Shown here: one piece after another, positions 58,938 to 64,000 of the stretch
Layout: the number at the start of each line of letters is the position of its first letter
Numbering within the stretch: the stretch's first letter is position 1
Origin: Prunella strophiata
Lineage: Eukaryota > Chordata > Aves > Passeriformes > Prunellidae
Assembly: GCA_036583965.1 (NCBI GenBank)
Contig: JAZBQD010000014.1
Location: 69,239,835 to 69,303,834 of the forward strand
Length of the DNA: 64,000 nucleotides
Direction of reading: 5' to 3'
The notes under the pieces: generated by a model
Database searches by the model: none
Told to the model about the DNA's origin: nothing
What the model saw: only the letters and a program-made list of their open reading frames with translations
Translations under genes and position numbers: made by a program

Positions 58938-59678
58938 TGTCATGTCTTAGGCTGGAAATGGGGGTGTGTGTTCTATTTGCCATCTGTCAGAGCTGGGGCA
59001 GTTCTCTGCTGTTCACTGGGCAGTTTTCTTTATCTCTCCCACAGCCAATCCTCCCTCCAGGAGATCTCTGCTGTCCATGGCCACTGAGTGTCCCTGCATG
59101 GCTGATCAAATTCCATCATCCCACTGGGAGATGCTCTGCCCAGGGCAGGAGCCAAGCATTCCTGCCTGGATAGAATCTGACCCTGGAACAGCACAGCAGC
59201 CTTTGCCCACTGCTGCATTCCCAGAGGAGCAGCTTTCTTCTCCTCTGCATTCCCAGAGGGAGAGCAGGCCCATCTGCAGCAGCCCTGGAGCTGCAGAGGA
59301 AAACTCCCCCCTTGTGCAGGATCCCTGCTCCAGCAGAACCAGCCCTGGCACTGCAGGAGGGCTGCAGCCACCATGGCATGGGAATGGGACTGTGCCACCA
59401 CCCTGACACACAGGAGGTCAGGGAGAATTCTGATTCTGGCTGTGTTGGTTTGTTTTTTGGTTTTTTTTTTGGTTTTTTTTTTTTTTTTTGTATTATTGCA
59501 TTTGTAATTTTTAATTTTCCTAGTAAAGAACTGTTATTCCTATTCCCATATCTTTGCCTGAGAGCCCCTTACTTTCAAAACTATAACAATTCAGAGGGAG
59601 GGGGTTTACATTTTCCATTTCAGGGAAGGTTTCTGCCTTCCTTAATAGACACCTGTCTGTTTAAACCAAGACATGTCA
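58938..59678 (-). mobile_element. Solo LTR, family 5 copy 2, with exact 5-bp target duplication
   Basis: The LTR is 58943-59673 (731 bp). On the plus strand it starts TGTCTTAGG and ends CCAAGACA. The pentamer TGTCA flanks it exactly at 58938-58942 and 59674-59678. It is the inverted counterpart of 48416-49097, about 50 bp longer owing chiefly to an expanded T/G run at 59448-59490. It is a solo LTR without coding sequence. Confidence 0.93.
59448..59491. repeat. Poly(T) with G interruptions inside LTR
   Basis: T runs separated by GG inside the family 5 LTR. The relative at 48590 has a short A-rich run instead, so this expanded after insertion. Confidence 0.9.
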
Positions 59679-60263
59679 CCACGTGAGGCATCCAAGAGGG
59701 AGGCAGGACTGCTGGTGCCAATCTCAGCAGTGATTAGGGAAGGAGTCTGGACAATCACCCAGGGATACAGCAGAGAATCTGCCTCTGAGCACATCACCCT
59801 CAGTGATCTCTATCAGGAGAGACAGTCGGTGTGGGCACTGAAATTTCCTGTGGTTCATCTCTCATCTGCTTCTCATCGCTTGCACGACAGCTTTCCCTGC
59901 ACTGATGATCTCAGCTCGACCCCAGCTGCCTGCAGGGAGCCAGGACACTCAGCTCAGGTGCACATTTGTAGATTAAAGATGCTCCAGAGGGGAGGGGAGT
60001 TTAGCTGTGCAAACAAAGATGTTCAATGGCATTTGTAGAGAAGGATGGATTTACAAACAAACCCACGCCTGAGCTCATGAAGATCTCAGCATCAGTGTCA
60101 GTGATCAACCCAGGGCTCACAAAATCCTCTGCTTTGGGGTGAGATAAAACACTTTCTGGTGGCTTTAGGATTTTGTTGGATTTGGCAGGGGAATGTACAC
60201 CCAAATCCCATGGAGACCTGTTCCTCACAGACCCCAAAACTCAGGAGTTTTTGTGGTCTGGTT
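59679..60263. other. Unique non-coding sequence
   Basis: No gene or repeat recognised. Confidence 0.4.
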
Positions 60264-60341
60264 GACAAGGTGGTGTTTGGTCATAGGTTGGACTCCATGA
60301 TCTCAAAGGTCTATCCCAACTGATTCTGTGGTTCTGTGATA
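60264..60341 (+). mobile_element. CR1 LINE 3' terminus
   Basis: Plus-strand CR1: 'gacaaggtggtgtttggtca', 'taggttggactccatgatct', 'caaaggtctatcccaac', 'tgattctgtggttctgtgat'. Confidence 0.88.
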
Positions 60342-62666
60342 GGAGGTGCTCAATTTCAGGTGGAAATATTCATCTGAGATGATCCCAGGACTCTCAGAGC
60401 AGAGTGGGAGGTTCGAGCCCAGTGAGCTGCAGGTCTCAGGTTCTACAAACCTTGGCCACAGGAATGTGATAAGTGGCAGGGGAAATTGATTCCCAGAAAT
60501 ATGTGGGGCATCCCATGATTCCTGCTGATAAACATCCTTGGATAAATGAGATTTCTGATGAACTCTCAGCTAACAAACTGCAAAAATTTCACCCCCTCCC
60601 AAAAAAACCCCCTGCAGGAAGTCCAACAGCACTTATTCTAAGGATTTGAAAACATTATACTTTCAAAACATTTTAATTGATTTTTTCAGCAATTTTTTTT
60701 GTTGTTGTTGTTCAGAAAAAAAAAAAAAATGAAGCTCTGCTGTTAATTGATCCCTTGGCAGATCCAGAAAACTTTGGCATTGTTTATGCAGAATTTTGTC
60801 AGCCTTAGGAGAAAATCAGTCCTGGGATGAGCTGCAGCTTTTACTTCTGCAGTGTTAGGACTGAAAGAAACAATAGTCACTAAGTAAAAGATGGGCATCT
60901 TTGGCATAAATACTAAAAATAAAGCTTTTCCACCCTAGAGGGATGGCAGGGCACAAAGGACTTTAAAAACAGAAGTAATGTGAATTTCTTTCTCCAGACA
61001 GAGCAACTGAGGCCCAGAGATGAGAGGCCAGGAGGACATTTCCCTGCATTGAAGAGCAATTGAGGTGTTGTCCCATATCCTGGGACATCTCCCATGTCAA
61101 GGATTTAACATGATGGATTCTGGAATCAGTCTGGCCCCCAGCCTGGGAATATTCATTTTTCAAAGTGTTTTCAAGCCTATTTTTGAGCTTATTTCAATAG
61201 TTAGGAGTAAAGGCGATAACTTACAGGTATTTTCAAGGTGTTTAGTTTTAAAAATCTCTGCTTTAAGCTCTTAAGACTCATTATAACCTTAGGAATCCAG
61301 TCTTCTGGTAGACTAATAACCATTAAATCAAGAAGCAGGGTCACAGAGCACATGGTGGGGGCAAATTTAAAGATTTCCCCATTCAGCCATGAATACAGGA
61401 GAGCAAAAGCTGATTTTATTCCTTTATTTTATATGGTACTGAGGAAGGAGGAGAGGGCTTTTGTGGAAGCAGGAAGAGACATGAAGGGGAAGATATTTAG
61501 CATCTGGGTTGGAACCTGTCTGCAAGTTTAACAGCTGTTTTTACCAAATGGGAGCAAACCTCCCCCAAAACAAACAAGCAGTGGTGAGTACAGTGCTAAA
61601 TCTTCAAGGGAAAAAAAGGAAAAGGAGATTTAAAGTGGCCTGCTGTCTCCATCAGTGATCCTGCAGGGAATTTTGCAGTTGTTGAGAGGTTAATGTGGGT
61701 CCTGACTGTCCACCTGACTTGGCCTGCCTGCTCCTCTGGGCTGGATATGGAAATCTTTTCCATTTGCTGTCTTCAAGTAGGGAACAGCTCGGCCAGGGAG
61801 CAGTAATGGAGCCCAGCAGGGAGCAGCTGTGTTCATCTGTTGCTTTGTGGATGAAAAATGTTGCCTGAAATTCACAGGAGAAACCAAATCCCTGCTCACT
61901 GCAAACCCTTTGTGAGCCCCAATGTTTGGTATCCGTGAGGAAACTTCACACTCCACAGGGGAAGAGCCTGAGGCTGTGACAGGAGAGGTGGAGCAGTAAA
62001 AAATACAGAATTCTGATCCCTGGCTGGAGAGATCACCCAGAAATCCATCCCCATGGAGCTGCTCACTCCCTCCTCCTCCACAAAAGCCAAAGGATGTCCC
62101 TAAACTTCCTCTGGGGTTGATGCTCAGTACCAGAGCTGCAAATGACACCAGGAGGGACAAGGGGTTGGGATTCTCTTTTGGGTAGGTTTTGGCCTTGCTG
62201 CATTTGGTCCTGTATGGTTCAGGGCTATGGAAGGAATGATGGACTAAAGGCAGACAGTGGTGCCTCATTTTGCTCACATTTCTGGAGCAGTCCTCTCCTC
62301 ATGAAACCCAAACTGCTTCCCAGGGCTCTATGCAGCTTCAAAGCAGCTTCTCCCATCATCAGCTCTGCCTGTGAGGCTTTACCAGCACATGCTCCTTCAT
62401 GAGATGGGGTTGGGCAGCCATGGCACCTGGGCTGAACCTCCTTGGAAATCCTCCTTTGCAGCCTGACCAGCAACAGGTGCTTGGGAAGATCCTCAGAGGC
62501 TTTGATCTGTCCACGTGGGATCTTCTGTGCACAGCTCTGGGTGTGAAGGGAGTCTGACCAGACAAAGAAAAGCTCTTCACTCTATTTCATGCCTAGGACT
62601 TCTAGGATTCAGATTCCTTCCTTCCTTCTTTCTTAATATCCCTCTTAATTATTCTTGCTTGCTCAC
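60342..62666. other. Unique non-coding sequence
   Basis: About 2.3 kb. It contains a short (GTT)n next to poly(A) at 60700-60730. GGTTCGAGCCC at 60410-60420 matches a pol III B box, but no tRNA fold surrounds it. A 195-codon minus-strand frame (61690-62277) has no domain. Confidence 0.4.
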
Positions 62667-62742
62667 CCTTCCTCCTTTCCTTTCCTTTCCCTTTCCTTTC
62701 CCTTTCCTTTCCCTTTCCCTTTCCCTTTCCTTTCCCTCTTTA
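62667..62742. repeat. (CCTTT)n pyrimidine tract
   Basis: 76 bp almost entirely C/T, built from CCTTTCC and CCCTTT units. It directly precedes a CR1 3' tip. Confidence 0.95.
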
Positions 62743-62747
62743 TCCCA

Positions 62748-62850
62748 AATCACAGAAAATCCCAAGCTGGAAGGGATCCTATGGGACCACCAAGTCCAAC
62801 TCCTGGCCCTGCACAGGACCATCCCCACCTTGTGCCTGAGAGTATTTTGT
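62748..62850 (-). mobile_element. CR1 LINE fragment
   Basis: Minus-strand CR1: 'aaatcacagaaaatcccaag', 'ctggaagggatcc', 'aagtccaactcctggccctg', 'cacaggaccatcccc', 'ttgtgcctgagagtatttt'. Same subfamily as 56275-56465. Confidence 0.88.
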
Positions 62851-64000
62851 TTTATCTTTTCCAATCACCAATTCCCACTTTTCCCTGTCCCTCCCATGAG
62901 GTGCTCCCTGCCAGAAGCTGTGCAGACACTCAGGACACACCAGCCTTGTTCCCACCCAAGCATTTATCTGCTGCCAGAGCTCTCTGCCTCCAGCATCTTC
63001 CCACATCCCTGAGCAGGCAGGAGCAGGACCCAGTGCTTTATGAGCCCTTGTCACCAGCAGATTGATGAAAGCTGGGAGGACAGAGGGGGTCACAGCCCAT
63101 GAACCAGGACCAGACCCCAGCACCACCCACCCCTCTGGCACAGGGATGATTTCTGCCTCCATCTCCCACCCTGACAGGGTGCAGGACAAATGGTGAGCAC
63201 TGGTGATAAAAGGGACCCTGATCATTAAACACAGGGCTGGATCACATCCCTGGGATTTTCCCTGTAGCACGGGGAAGGCTGGATAAGATTTTGGGCTTTC
63301 CACACCTCCTTGTTTTGTCTAGCACAGCTTGGCTTTGTTTTGCAGCTCCTTTTGACATAATCTTCGAAAATACATCTGAATTGCTTTCCTAGACAAGTAT
63401 CATGCATTTCCTTCCCTTGTGCCATCTGAGATGCTCCAGGCTAGCAGATGTGACACAGACTGAGACTCCCAAACCCTTTGGAAATTGTGCTGGGGCCAGG
63501 TAGGGAATGGGATGTCTGAAATGACACCTATTTGCAGACAACCCACGGGCCTGGCTTCTCCCAGGCTCAGCAGCAGCCAAGTAAATTCTTCCTCGTGCTG
63601 GAAACATTCCCACCATTTGATTTGCACAATATTCCTTCAAATTTCACAGTTCCTGGCAGGAGGGAGGTCTGAAGTCACCCCCAAAAGTCATGACAGGTTT
63701 ATTCACTGAAAGAGTGCCACCACCATGGGTTTACTCAAGATTTTCTGGCAGTAGGCAAATAAAAATGTCAGAGAGCAAGAAGTTATTTTAAATAGCTGAG
63801 GTTCTTAGCGAGATGAAAATTGATATTATTAATATGGGATGAAGTCACTTTTGTCTAGGATCCCAGCTCTAATTTCTGTGGCATTGCCTGCACTTTGTCA
63901 TGGCATTTTTAGACTTAAAATTTACCAAAAAAAAAAAAAAAAAATTAAAATGAATCTGTGTTGTGACTTAGTGGAAAAGTGGAGAGAAAAGGAAGAAAAA
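62851..64000. other. Unique non-coding sequence to window end
   Basis: No gene supported. Poly(A) at 63925-63945. Confidence 0.4.

Noticed and set aside
60410..60420. GGTTCGAGCCC, a match to a pol III B box
   Set aside because: No A box at the right distance and no cloverleaf can be drawn, so it is neither a tRNA nor a clear tRNA-derived SINE.
62515..63065. 165- and 136-codon plus-strand frames
   Set aside because: They cross the CCTTT tract and a CR1 fragment, so they are composite artefacts.

Overview
This window looks like nuclear DNA from a bird, most likely a songbird. The evidence is many CR1 LINE 3' fragments of avian type, several LTR families of avian endogenous-retrovirus type with 5-6 bp target duplications, abundant microsatellites, and a general shortage of CpG. 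I find no protein-coding exon, rRNA, tRNA or other RNA gene that I can defend. The long open frames are artefacts of simple repeats (TAAAA, ATT, AACTAA, A/C tract, GA/CT tracts) or run across LTRs and CR1 pieces. The window is therefore best read as intergenic or intronic sequence.

Layout. 1-8600: mostly unique DNA with CR1 scraps (one, at 3203-3725, carries an internal four-copy 69-bp tandem repeat) and a 190-bp (TAAAA)n array. 8600-24600: LTR insertions (8619, 11680, 14692, 17002, 18527, 19039, 21226, 23345), a four-copy long-unit repeat at 12060-12745 and an (ATT)n array at 24407. 24600-33280: mainly unique sequence with an (AACTAA)n array at 26313 and a well-preserved CR1 3' end at 29306. 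33334-40205: the most unusual region, a large inverted duplication. Its 335-bp CpG-rich outer segments differ at only about four positions, and inside them lie head-to-tail arrays of a 392-bp CR1-derived unit (about two copies left, about 3.75 right), around a 3.96-kb spacer. 40301-41574: a second duplicated block, one copy of which is interrupted by an ERV-like polypurine tract plus LTR start. 41676-51340: LTRs, CR1 pieces and unique DNA. 51480-51972: an A/C-only strand apart from one G. 57419-58522: a 47-48 bp minisatellite made of nested palindromes and split by an LTR. 58943-59673: an LTR inverted relative to its relative at 48416-49097.

Nothing here forms a pathway or operon. The functional story is one of retrotransposon insertion, solo-LTR formation, tandem expansion seeded in CR1 sequence, and inverted duplication. 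The most plausible undescribed object is the 33.3-40.2 kb inverted array with its CpG-rich ends.
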